Below are positions 23,234-33,592 of a DNA stretch of 64,000 nt, piece by piece. The stretch is from Reticulitermes speratus (Eukaryota; Arthropoda; Insecta; Blattodea; Rhinotermitidae): positions 44,102,408-44,166,407 of the forward strand of contig JAJKFL010000003.1 in NCBI GenBank assembly GCA_021186555.1, written 5' to 3'. Below the pieces are notes generated by a model that was not told the origin of the DNA, searched no databases, and saw only the letters and a program-made list of their open reading frames with translations. Position numbers and translations under genes: made by a program. Every line of letters starts with the position of its first letter. The stretch's first letter is position 1.

Positions 23234-23489
23234 CCCCTATCTATATTTTCCCGTCAGGGCAAAATTATATTGTCCTAATTCACTTTGATATTAGTGTACA
23301 TACATATAATAGCATATTTCGTGCCACGCAAGTGGTGACACATAATCAGAAAGATGTTACATTCCTTTGTGCGGAGTCAAGCAGATGAATGAGTCCACTT
23401 GCTAGAAAGAGCGGTAGAGCAGGTCAGTTTGCTGATTGCCTCTGTGTTGAGGAAATCGTCTCGTAACGGCTGGTGTAAAGTACAAGATA

Positions 23490-23620
23490 TCGTTTTATAT
23501 TATTCATACCGTGCATTGTCATCAATCAAACATAACACACTCAACCAATATCTAAAAAATAATAACAACAAGAGCGCATTTCTTGGTTGAGTGTTTTGTG
23601 TTTGATTACAACAAATCGTA
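23490..23620. repeat. Fold-back element of the ACACTCAACCAA type
   Basis: The left part TATTATTCATACCGTGCATT..CAATCAAACATAACACACTC and the right part TTGGTTGAGTGTTTTGTG are inverted around an A/T-rich centre. The same arm sequence occurs at 30388-30592. Confidence 0.75.
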
Positions 23621-24297
23621 TTGCTTGCAGGACATGAGTTTCCCCCACCACATTACTCCCTCCCCTTCTCTTCTGCGCAGCAACATTCCATGATTCGTGG
23701 CACGGGGTCTACCTAAATGTTTCCGTCAGTAAGTTGCGTTTGCTCAGTGACATTTTTCCGCACTTACAGGTCTACCTGTCTCGCTGTTGCTCCCAGGAAC
23801 CGAACGCTGGGCTGTTCCGTATGATCAATACCGAAGCAGGCAGCATTTCCTCTCTCTCTTTCCCCACCACATGCGGGAGAAGAGCAGCTAAAAACGTGCA
23901 GTTCACGGGGCCATACGTACGTACACTCCATAAAACAGCGCATTACAAACACCGTGTTTACAGTAGCAACATGTTACAGAACAGGCTGCTGGTTGCGCTG
24001 TGACTGCATGCAATGTGCGGCGCTTACTTCTTTGTTACAAGCGCTGAAACAAATCAATCTGTGTGCACATATTTATAAATAGGGGTAATCTTGTGGCACG
24101 CAAGTACAAGAAGTACAAGATCCAATTTAAAGTAATTTATACTGATTCTGTAAAAACTAATTAATACGGATATGATGTTCTTCACAGCAGACATCTTCAA
24201 GAGACAGGCCTACAAAATTGTTCTACAGATCCTGCCAGGCCCGGAAGGGGGCATCTCTGAAACTCGAGTTTTGGAATCGTAAACAGATATTCCACTC

Positions 24298-24486
24298 AAT
24301 TATGTTCAACATATTTACATTATGTTCAACCGTATTTATATTATGTTCAACCGTATTTACATTATGTTCAACCGTATTTATATTATGTTCAACCTATTTA
24401 CATTATGTTCAACCGTATTTTTATTATGTTAAACCTATTTACATTATGTTCAACCGTATTTATATTATGTTCAACCGTATTTATAT
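24298..24486 (+). repeat. 21-bp minisatellite, about nine copies
   Basis: Units of the form ATTATGTTCAACCGTATTTA(T/C), some one base shorter through loss of G, run head to tail. The few substitutions indicate a fairly young array. An ORF across it (24218-24508) is only the repeat read in frame. Confidence 0.95.
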
Positions 24487-25040
24487 TTTGATTTTTGCCT
24501 TTCAATAAAGGTCTGTATTGTTTAACATTGGTCGATATCAAAGTCAGGCAGTCATATACCTTGCGAGCTAAAGACTGCAACACAGACTTGGATGAATGAG
24601 CAACGGCACTGACATGATTAATCTGCAACTTTTCGGATTTCCACTTCTGCGACCGCAAGCGTTCGTCTCCATAAATGAAGTACCGAATGACGTAGGATAC
24701 GGGACTCTATGAGAGGCTCAACTGTTAATAAAAATTTATCTCCCACACAGCATCGGTAATTTTTTATACAGCACAGTTACCAGGCAAAGCAGAGCTAGCG
24801 ACAGGACAGCTGAAGGTAAGAACATCCACCAGATTTGCTCGTCTTCCAAGAGTATTTTGGGCGTAACAAGTATAGATTCTGGTGCAGCAAAAGCCACAGA
24901 AACCTCCCCGCCCCACGTGCTGGAAATCGACTTATTAATGATTTGTAATAAACAACAAAAAACCTGCTGGTCTTCTTCTTAAGCGTGTTTTTTAACGACG
25001 CTGTCAATTAAGAATTGAGGAAAATGGCAGGGGCTGTCAC

Positions 25041-25294
25041 TCACAACTATATTCTGCATTGTCATAACGTATATCATGCAACATGTTTCGGCTTCAATCA
25101 AAAGCCATCCGCAGACATTATAAAAATAATTACACAAAGAGCACTTATATACAACACGATACAATTTTACGTGATTGAGATCTTAACCCTATCGTGTTGT
25201 ATGTAAGTATTTCTATAATGTCTAATGATGGCTTTTCATTAAAGCCCAAACATGTTGCATCATACACATTAGGACACTGCACAACAGAGTTGTG
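25041..25294. repeat. Fold-back element with CATGTTTCGGCTT core
   Basis: Imperfect arms at about 25041-25160 (CACAACTATATTCTGC.. through GCAACATGTTTCGGCTT to TACAACACGATA) and 25190-25294 (the mirror, ending GCACAACAGAGTTGTGA). The core and the AAAGCCATC motif match the copies at 12161 and 22892. Confidence 0.8.
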
Positions 25295-25340
25295 ATTAAC
25301 TGCCCATATTCCTATATTTTTTTCGTTGTACATTACAACG

Positions 25341-25597
25341 GCGCCGACCCCGACGGCCATGCGGTCTGAGGCGTAGGTCTGCGGCCGCTCGATTTCTGCG
25401 ATTGCGGGTTGAACTCCCGCTGAGGGCATGGATGTTTATCTCTTGTGGGTGTTGTGTAGGTAGCGGCATCTGCGACGAGCTGATCACTCGTTCAGGTGTC
25501 CTATCGGGTGTGTGTCTAATTGTGTGTGATCTAGAGACCGGAACAATGAGGCGGCCTAGGCACGAGTTGGGCTGTTGCGCCACAGGAAAAAAAAAAT
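25341..25597 (+). mobile_element. SINE family 2 copy
   Basis: The tRNA-like head GCCGACCCCGACGGCCATGC and a mutated B box GGGTTGAACTCCCG (25407-25420) are followed by the family body (GGCATGGATGTTTATCTC, GATCTAGAGACC, GAGGCGGCCTAGGC) and an A10 tail. Confidence 0.8.
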
Positions 25598-25690
25598 ATC
25601 ACAACGGGATGTCACAGGTAAAGACGTTGTCAAGTGCTATATTATACAGCGTCGGTGATGAATGAATGAATATATATGCATCTATGATGG

Positions 25691-25830
25691 GATGACACTG
25701 ACAGGTGAAAATCGAAGTATTGGGAGAAAACTGTCCCAGTGCCACTTCGTCCCCCGAAATTGCACAGGGAATGGTCTGGAATCGACCCCCGGGCCTCCGG
25801 AGTGACAGGCCAGCGACCAACCATTGTAGT
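25691..25830 (-). mobile_element. SINE family 1, partial
   Basis: The segments GACAGGTGAAAATCGAAGTA, CTGTCCCAGTGCCACTTCGT and GGAATCGACCCCCGGGCCTC align with the copy at 31070-31330. The A-box end is lost after GACCAACCA. Confidence 0.75.
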
Positions 25831-26161
25831 TGTATACGACGACGCACGACAATACGCTTCCAAACCAAACCTATGGCGCTCACGACGACCAATTCATACG
25901 GACATAATTGCTACCTGTTCGAAGAATCCTACGAAAGCACAAATACAGTCCGTGGGAAAAATGCACAGTTCTTACATGTTAAAGTGGTAAATACAGTAAC
26001 CACTCTGCTTCAAAGTGTTAAATAACAGCTTAACAAATCAGCTATTCTATCTGGCAATTGGTAAAACTGTCAATTGCGCAACACGTCTCAAGAGATATCA
26101 TCAGCGTCTTCCTCGCACTGAATTGAAATAAACAAGATGGGAAATATACGTATAACACTGT

Positions 26162-26470
26162 GGCGCGTTCGCGTAACCATCGCTGCCATGGAAACGCAAG
26201 AATGGGTTTCCTTTTCACGGTTATCGAGCGGCAAAACATTGCGTACTGCCGTCAATAATAAAAACTCACATGCGTCTTTATGTCAAGTGCCAGATATTGT
26301 TGTACGATTTTAATCACATCCGGAGTTTCTCGACAGAATTTCGTAAATGTCCCAACATCAAATTTCACGAAAATCCGTCCAGTGGGAGCCGTGCCGATTC
26401 ATGCCGACAGACACACGGGCGGACGTAACGAAGCTAATAGGCCCTTTTCGCTATTTATGCGATCGCATCT
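26162..26470 (+). repeat. Unclassified repeat family A, short form
   Basis: It opens GGCGCGTTCGCGTAACCAT..GCCATGGAAACGCAA, contains AAAATCCGTCCAGTGGGAGC and CGAAGCTAATAGGCCCTTTT, and closes GCGATCGCATCTAAAAA. The preceding ATATACGTATAACACTG matches the upstream sequence of other copies, so the element may begin about 20 bp further left. Confidence 0.8.
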
Positions 26471-26474
26471 AAAA

Positions 26475-27485
26475 ATACCTCAGTGTCGACGGCTGAATAC
26501 GTGGCTGTATATCTATCGGTAATCAAGCTAACATTACAGCTGTACCATCCACTTCCTCTGTATCGATTGTGTAAACTCCAGTGCGCCCCCTTGACACACA
26601 AAAACATGCAAATACAGCACAGGGACAGAAACCATTCTCCAAATGTTTGGACGTTCTGTCACCATTATGACGCACTTTTTCACCAAGCTCATTTAAAAAC
26701 GGCGATGGGTGACATAATCCAAGTTCAGGTTGGTATTATTGATTAAATGGTTTAAAATCATCCCAGGTCTAATCCACGTTACTATCAGATACAAAAAAAG
26801 TATGGCAACAACAGACGGTCAGTACAGGTAAGAACAATGAGATAAACACGACAAAATATTCCATGTTTTATCATGTTAAACAATGGAGTATGCCACACAG
26901 CGGACACGAATGCTGACAATAATGCAGCGCATTACAAACAGGAAATACAGCGCATGAAAGGTATTCTTTAAACGAAAATCTTACTTTTATTTCTTAAGAA
27001 AGATTTGTGTTGGGGAAATTAGCGCCGGTTTAAATGGTTACACATTTATACAGAGGCCAAAGTAAGTTATATATTAGTCAATACACTCCCTAGTGACATT
27101 AATTCGATTCCCAATTACCCCACCAGCAATTCTCAATACATCCCAATTTCAAACATAACTTTACATGTTCGCACCATCACCACATGCACGTTTCTCCAAA
27201 ACGCAAAGTTTCACATACGTTATAACTGTCAACAACAAGACACAAATCTCGTGTGACTAAGCACAATATTTTGGAATGGTGTACAATCATTGAAGATACA
27301 CACACAAGAAATCAAACATATAAAATTTAGAGGCCCGACCCTACCATTCCACCTCAGAAGTTCGTACACCTGAAACATTATAGGCCTAATACTGATGGCC
27401 GAAAATTACAAGACATGAATGTCAAGTCACTACTGATGGCATGTTATTCACACACAATAACGCGGTTTTAGGTCCACTGATTCAT
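26475..27485. other. No recognised feature
   Basis: Mixed A/T-rich sequence. No ORF with a domain and no terminal repeat was recognised. Confidence 0.4.
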
Positions 27486-27487
27486 AG

Positions 27488-27528
27488 CGAATAAGGCGCT
27501 TTCCTCCACTACTGGAAAGCGCCTAAAA
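27488..27528 (+). repeat. Perfect 11-bp stem hairpin, probably a repeat A remnant
   Basis: AGGCGCTTTCC and GGAAAGCGCCT form a perfect stem around a 9-bp loop, followed by AAAAATA. The layout (AATAAGGCGCTTT..GCGCCTAAAAAT) resembles the 3' end of repeat family A, so it may be a terminal fragment. Confidence 0.5.
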
Positions 27529-27640
27529 ATAAAGCACACAAAATATAACACAAAAACATGCCACGGAATTGTTGCTTGTAAGCCATAAATGTAACTTCAG
27601 ATATCACTACAGTGCGGGTGCCACCGACTCTTAACGTGTG

Positions 27641-27935
27641 TAAAGGTAAAGGTAAAGGTAAAGCAATCCCATTACAGGCCTGGACAGGCCCATAGGATTC
27701 CAGGAGGTTGAGGCTCCCAGATTTCTAGACCATCGGCACATGAAGGTGGTAAGGTTGTCAGCCCTACGCACCGGCCGCCTTTACCCCCCCCCCCCCCCCC
27801 CAGGAAATATTCCTAGTACTCATTTCTGTTAGCAGCTTAGTCGACCCCAGGGCCATAGTGCGGCCGGAAGGATTATGTCAATGAAAAATTCCAATGACAC
27901 CACCGGGAATCGAAACCGCGACCTTACAAATTAAA
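27641..27935 (-). mobile_element. SINE family 6 copy (minus strand)
   Basis: On the minus strand GGTCGCGGTTTCGATTCCC (about 27905-27923) is a B-box match, followed by GGTGTCATTGGAATTTTTC, TATGGCCCTGGGGTCGAC and a body with ATGTGCCGATGGTC, ending in a GGTAAA-type repeat on the plus strand (27641-27663). An 18-base C tract interrupts it at 27784-27801. Confidence 0.65.
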
Positions 27936-29634
27936 AAGTGCGGAGTACATAAAAACGAAAACCGTGGTTGGCACAACTGGTTGCCGAGCGTTTGCTATAT
28001 TCCTCATTTCAGGGGAACAATGTATTTGAGAAGGACTATACCCAATGGACTGGAAATTAAAAAAAAAAGCGAGAAACGTAAACAACATACAACCCACCAA
28101 GAGTTGGTGTTAGGACAAGTGCTAATAATGACAGCGCTTTTCGCTTACATTACTTTTATTTTTGGCTTATTTAACGATGCGTCAGCAGCTCAGACTATCG
28201 ACGTTCGAACAGTCTGATCATTAGTAAATAATTAATCGAAAAAGACATGAAAGCAAGCGGTCGTGGCGTAATTTAAGGTACTGTTCACAAATCTGCCTGG
28301 AAATACTGAGGAAAGCCATGAAAGCCTCAAGACTGTCGGTCGGTGTCCCGGCCTAGATGCGAATGCAGTGCAGACGCGTTACATTTTGAGCCACTTTGCT
28401 CGGCGGTAACTCCAATGGCCACAGGATGCACATGAGATATTATGTTTACAAAACAACCAAACTTCGTGTGGCTTTTATTTCGAGTTACTTGTTGCATTCC
28501 GTTCTAATTATGGGTTACAGCGATTTTTTCTTTAAAACAGCCCATGCTATTAAACAAATTAAGATAACAATATTTAGAGTTCCGGATTTCACCCTCTGAT
28601 CCAGAAAGGCTGACTGACGAATTTTTGTCTCAAATCATACAGCAAACTAATTTAAAAAAATACTGACATGTTCAATAACAACCGATTATAAGTTTTAAAC
28701 ATTTAAATCACAAAATTCAAGTGAAATGCATTTGAATATTCAGTTCTTACCTCACAGTAAACACAATCTTCTTTGTCAAGTGCAGCCGGTTACTGCTGTT
28801 AGGGATTAGCTCGATGGGGACTACTTTGAAAAATACCATATCAAGTTGGACTCTGCCTAAAGTATTTGCTGAGTAATAAATTCATTCTCACTCGTTTTTG
28901 ATTAGCCCTCGTACTCTATTTTTAGCATGATGCGAAAGCACATGGTGCATACATTAATAATGCACACAATTTCAGCGTTAATACGCTGCGATTAAAGGGC
29001 TCATAACACTGCCCTTAACATAAACTTTACGTTTCACTACAGCCTACTTATTACAGCTTCAATGGCTATCCTGAAGTTAAACCTTTGAAGCATAAAGTTC
29101 ACCTAATTCACTTCGCACCTTAAAGGAAGCAAACTACGTCATAATTACAAAGAGAAATCACGTTCGTTTGTTTCTCTAAGAAGACACATATCCACTAAAC
29201 AGGCATACACTGTTGTGGGCACACTGCAAAGTTGCTCAGTGTTAAGCATAAGATACTGTGCTATAAAGGTTAAACATAAATCACTGTAAACATTTAAGTC
29301 TGTGACTCTGATATGACGTTATAGCAGTAAAATAATCCTACACGGAGTAGTAACACTTCTGGTGCACCATCACACATCGTATTCGTGTCCTTAGAAGCAG
29401 GAATATAAAAGAACGTATCAACGTGAACTCAGCACCACGATCTACTTTCTTGTAAATCGGCCAACATGTAACCGGAAACTGCAAGGAATTTATCTCTCCG
29501 GCATAAGCTCATAAAGGCTCTACCACATCTTTCTCGTATTTCTACAGTCACTAAGCACCGCTGGATTCCGAATACAAACAGCAGTATGAATTTGAATAAA
29601 ATATTTATCTACTTAGGCTACACACAGAAGAATG
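27936..29634. other. Mostly unrecognised, with a SINE-4 tail fragment
   Basis: A piece reading GGCTTATTTAACGATGCGTC at about 28158-28177 is the reverse of the SINE-4 tail. An open stretch with a good donor at 28839-28751 (minus) is discussed under rejected items. The rest shows nothing I recognise. Confidence 0.4.
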
Positions 29635-29647
29635 AACTAAAACAGTT

Positions 29648-29896
29648 TTTTTTTTGTGGAGAAGGGTCCCGCAGCAGATGCTACGGACGCACCGCAGCCT
29701 TAAGGCTTATTGTGCAACCCTGTGATGAAGATGATTAGTTTTTTCCGTATTTCCGTGCAATGGAGCACCGGTGGAATGAAATTGACAAGGGAAAACCGAA
29801 ATCCTCTGGGAAAAACCTGTCCCAGTGCCACTTTGTCCACCACAAATCTCACATGGGCTGACCCAGCAACTAACCGCCTGAGCCATGGCACGGCCT
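29648..29896 (-). mobile_element. SINE family 1, internally deleted, with target duplication
   Basis: The ends match the full copy at 31070-31330, but about 38 bp around the Pol III B box are missing: sequence jumps from CACATGGGCTGACC to AGCAACTAACCGCCTGAGCC. Flanking AACTAAAACAGTT (29635-29647) and AACTAAGACAGTT (29897-29909) form a 13-bp duplication with one change. Confidence 0.88.
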
Positions 29897-30016
29897 AACT
29901 AAGACAGTTATACTCGTATAAAGAAAACTGAAGGACGCAAATAAAATTATGGTCAGAAAATCTGGAGGGAAGACACCACTCGGACAGGCAAAAAAGAATA
30001 ATAGGTCTTAAAGAAA

Positions 30017-30175
30017 CGGGGTTTGATTGGATTCATCTGACTGAGGTTAGCTACCAGTGGCGGGCTATTGCCAACACGGCAATAAACTTTCATGTTGCAT
30101 AAGACGTGGGAAATTCCAGGCTGGGGTGGATGAATGTTACGTTTCTCTAGAAGGGATGTGCTCTAAGGAGTTAGC
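30017..30175 (+). mobile_element. LINE group A tail fragment
   Basis: GATTGGATTCATCTGACTGA.., CCAGTGGCGGGCTATTGCC and GTGGGAAATTCCAGGC followed by ..GCTCTAAGGAGTTAGCTAA match the order of the tail at 6980-7144. Decayed; I found no clear duplication. Confidence 0.6.
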
Positions 30176-30271
30176 TAATAATACCAGGTTACTTTGAATT
30201 GCTTTCGGTCTATTCAATACGCACTCAGTATACAAGTAGTTACTTAATACTACAAGGTTAGGTTGAATTTA

Positions 30272-30592
30272 AAACACTCAACCAACAAATACACTCTTAT
30301 TATTATTATTATTATTAGATATTATATATAATCCCTGTAAACCACTCATATTGGTGGATCTCTTTGGCCTGTCTGGCATTGATAAATTTTATATTATTCA
30401 TACCGTGCATTGTCATCAATCAAACATAAAACACTCAACCAATAAATGCATTCTTATTATTATTCTTTTAGATATTATATATAATCCCTGTAAACTAGTC
30501 TGAATATCTAAAAAAATAATATGAAAGTGTATTTGTTGGTTGAGTATTTTATGTGTGATTGATAACAATGCACGGTATGAATAATATATATA
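30272..30592. repeat. Fold-back element with an extra direct copy of one arm part
   Basis: Arms of about 90 bp lie at 30388-30478 (TATTATTCATACCGTGCATT..) and 30502-30592 (..AATGCACGGTATGAATAATA). The inner part of the left arm plus spacer (AAACACTCAACCAA..ATAATCCCTGTAAAC) occurs a second time in direct orientation at 30272-30342, so part of the element was duplicated or a second copy broke. It is the same family as 23490-23620. Confidence 0.8.
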
Positions 30593-31069
30593 AAAAAGGA
30601 TGGATTGTTTTAGGTCTCCTCAATATGTACTGAAACATATCCACGAACTGTAAGCCTTCCCTCTCTCTGCCTCATTTGGGCCAAAATTATAGGCGACCTA
30701 CGTATTCAAGACTCCTACGTCAAAATTAATAAAAGGTATTCAAGTACGGCACAGTTATTGGATGAGCAGCGACAGAGAGACAGACGGCACAGCGAAATTA
30801 ATAAAGGCCCTGGTACTGTTGATAGAAGCTAAAACAATGGCAGCTGTTTGACCCCACTTCTTTGTCTCCGGCAAGAGACAGAATACATTCAGCACGACCT
30901 GTTCTGGATCCCAAATTCCCTTCGTATTTCAGCCGATCCATTGAGTATCGGAAGAGAAAAGAAAGGTAAAAAGGTTGTTCTCTAGGGTAAAGCCACACTG
31001 AAATAGTCTTCAGCATGCCTGAGGCAGAAAGATGTATAAGAAATACTAGGAACTATATGGGTCAACCCA

Positions 31070-31330
31070 TTTTTAGGGCCCCGCAGCAAAAGCTACGGAC
31101 GCACTGCAGCATTGAAGCTTATTGTGTAATCCTGTGATGAAGATGATCAGTTTTTTTTTTCGTTTTTTTCCGTGGAATGAAATTGACAGGGGAAAACCGA
31201 AGTACTCGGGGAAAACCCTGTCCCAGTGCCACTTTGTCCACCACAAATCCCACATGGACTGACCTGGGATCGAACCCGGGCCTCCGCGGTGAGAGGCCGG
31301 CGACTAACCGCCTGAGCCATGGCACGGCCT
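31070..31330 (-). mobile_element. SINE family 1, full length, exact 12-bp duplication
   Basis: Best copy of the commonest SINE here. On the minus strand: head GGCCGTGCCATGGCTCAGGC with a perfect A box (plus 31308-31319) and B box GGGTTCGATCCC (plus 31266-31277), then a body with CACAAAGTGGCACTGGGAC-like sequence, a T/A-rich part, and the tail GCTGCGGGGCCCT. TGGGTCAACCCA flanks both sides (31058-31069 and 31331-31342) without a change, so this insertion is young. Read in frame it gives MAQAVSRRPLTAEARVR, a peptide often mispredicted in genomes carrying it. Confidence 0.95.
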
Positions 31331-31796
31331 TGGGTCAACCCACACTGAAAAAAAATTTGCTTAATATAACTCCAGACAAAGGAAACATGACTGCTAATGC
31401 TGTTGCAAGTTACCTTGTTTTGTGGAGTTGGCTTCAGACAGCAATTCAGCTGAGTGTGGTCAGTGAGAGTTAAACGTTAACGGAATGCAACGCTGACAAA
31501 TTGTCTTAACAAAAGCAAGAGAGCCCTTATATGATTATACTCATTTAATGGAGCACTGAAACTGCAAAATTACGGACAGCAGTATCTACACTAATGAATT
31601 CAACAGGTATATAATAACAATGTTTTATCATCCATCGCCCCCGTGCAATTACGTACATTCCACCTGCCCTCAAAATGTCCAGCAATCTCTATCCGATTAT
31701 CTGTTGCTTGGTTTTGGCAATGTTCCATAAAGCAATTGACGTTTCAAGGATTACTTTTTGTATAGGTGAAGAGCCAAGCCTGAACTTATAATTCAA

Positions 31797-32015
31797 AAGG
31801 TAAAATTTTCCCTGTCCATGCCATGAAGGCAATATAGGGGAGCAGAGGTAAATCTCCACTCATTCTTAACCTCGACATTTCACGGCCGCCTTACTCTCGG
31901 GAAAGAACCCCGGTACGTTTTGTAGAGGAGAAAAGTCTCTTTGTTCCTACCGAGATTCGAACCCCGGACCGTCCAGCCCCTAGCCTAGTCGCTATACCCA
32001 CTACGCTAGTCCGGC
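31797..32015 (-). mobile_element. SINE family 3 copy
   Basis: Minus-strand head GAGCCGGACTAGCGTAGTGG, TATAGCGACTAGGCTAGGGG and B box GGGGTTCGAATCTCGG lead into ACCGGGGTTCTTTCCCGAGA and TACCTCTGCTCCCC..TTCATGGCATGGACAGGG, the family body. No target duplication was identified. Confidence 0.8.
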
Positions 32016-32425
32016 TCCCGACCCGATAATGTAGTGTTGCGAAATATCACTCGCAAGCTGAGTGCCTGGAAAGAAAACTGTAAACTAGAATAAGTGTAAA
32101 CATAAATCATAATAAAAACACATCTCCCTATGACTAATTCTGATACCCATAACTATGCAAATGATACAGAGTTTCTTCCACTGTTTCACTGAGCGTCGCA
32201 GATGTCACTGGATGTCCAGGCGGTTGCAGGTTTTCTACTCGACAAAGCTGCCGTGCTCAGAGAAGCGATAAAATAAATACCCTGTGTAACAGAGCAGATA
32301 TTCATTTCATTGTGCGGGGATCATCCTACCCTGTGGGACATGTTTGCTGAGCACGCTAGCAGGATGGTATTGCTGTCACACAGAACTACTTCACAATCAA
32401 TTCGTTTCTAGGTTGTGAGTGAATC

Positions 32426-33043
32426 ATGCAAGTGAACGCTTTCAGCATAAGCCCATATTTTTCCGTGCCAGAATGGCAAGCCAAGTGGACATCACTCAGA
32501 AATTCCTATGCCATAACATTACGAGAGAAGAAAAATATACCACCTGGCTCGGAAGGGAAGAAGAGAGGAAGAGGGAGGAGGAGAAGAAAGAAACCCACAC
32601 CTTGCTGATAGCATGTTTGTGACAACTGACTTTACGGGTCAGCATAAAACAGTTGGAAGTAATCTTTGATGCGACATTAAAAGCAGGCGCGGAAGATTGT
32701 TTCGGATAATGAGGAAACAACTGAGGAAACCAAACTCCCTCCTTCAGACGAGAACCTTCATCAATATCGCGAAGAGGTCAAAGCATCACAACAGTTTCCA
32801 AAGCCGAAATCAGTCTCGCCTGCAGACAAAGTAGCAAGACCTATGATTCACTTTCTGAAGTCAATAACAGAGAAGAAAGAGTCTGAAGACGCTGGCTTTT
32901 ATTTTCTTAAGTCTGTCACTCCAGACAGGAAGGAACTTTGGCACAGGAGGGAAAGCAGATTTAAAAAGATGATCATGTCTTCCATGACTGACTTGTTTGA
33001 CGCTAATAAAATTACGTTTGTGCCTCAAATTACGATGATATAA
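32426..33043 (+). pseudogene. MADF-BESS-like gene remnant
   Basis: The N-terminal part (32426-32608) contains VPEWQAKWTSLRNSYAITL followed by a basic stretch, the second half of a MADF (Myb/SANT-like) domain. After a gap of about 90 bp with stops, the same frame reopens through a Glu/Pro/Ser linker to EDAGFYFLKSVTPDRKELW and FKKMIMSSMTDLFDANKI (32895-33010), which fits a BESS motif. MADF-BESS proteins are DNA-binding transcription cofactors in insects. The same domain pair can come from transposon accessory genes. The MADF start is missing, and the stop-containing gap could be an unrecognised intron. I favour a broken copy. Confidence 0.5.
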
Positions 33044-33384
33044 TCCGTCATGTCAATACATCTCTTACATACCAGCATCCCAGTAAGGCTGACACACAGC
33101 AACAGACGAATACAGCTCATATAACAGGCCTTATGGCTATACTGTCACTTCTGTCTTTAATGCCACTTGTCTATAATGTCACTTCTGTCACTAATGTCAC
33201 TTTCTCCTGGCAGCTGCTCGTCAGAAAGTAACAGTGGATAAACATTTTAATAGGTTTCTTCTGAAATACATTCATTTTGTAGAAGAATAATAAAATATAT
33301 TTCTACCCCCACATATCTCTATTACCTTACCCTGAACCGTTACAATAATACTAAATAAATACGAGTATGAGCAACTAGGTATAG

Positions 33385-33592
33385 CGACACGAGTCCAGAC
33401 CGGCCCTGGGGCTTACACAGCCTCGTATACAATGGGTACCAGGTCTCTTTCCCGGGGTTAAAGCGGTCGGGGCGTGAAGTTGACCACCCACCCCATCTAG
33501 TGCTTAGGTTAAACAAAGACTACAGCTATGCCTCTACTCCCCCTCTCATCCTTCATGGCCTGTTCTAGGGTGAATTTTTTTTTTTTACTTTT
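33385..33592 (+). mobile_element. SINE family 3, 5'-truncated
   Basis: Begins at GTCCAGACCGGCCCTGGGGC and continues CAATGGGTACCAGGTC, CCCATCTAGTGCTTAGGTT, GCCTCTACTCCCCCTC and CATGGCCTGTTCTAGGGTG, ending in a T12 stretch. The tRNA-like head is missing. Confidence 0.8.

Noticed and set aside
24298-24486. CRISPR-like array
   Set aside because: Units are directly contiguous with no spacers, and the context is a eukaryotic genome.
28751-28839. Minus-strand ATG with 29 codons ending at a strong donor (GAG/GTAAGAAC)
   Set aside because: Attractive as a first exon, but no homology recognised, the phase does not join to the encore exon at 8872, and such stretches arise by chance in 64 kb.
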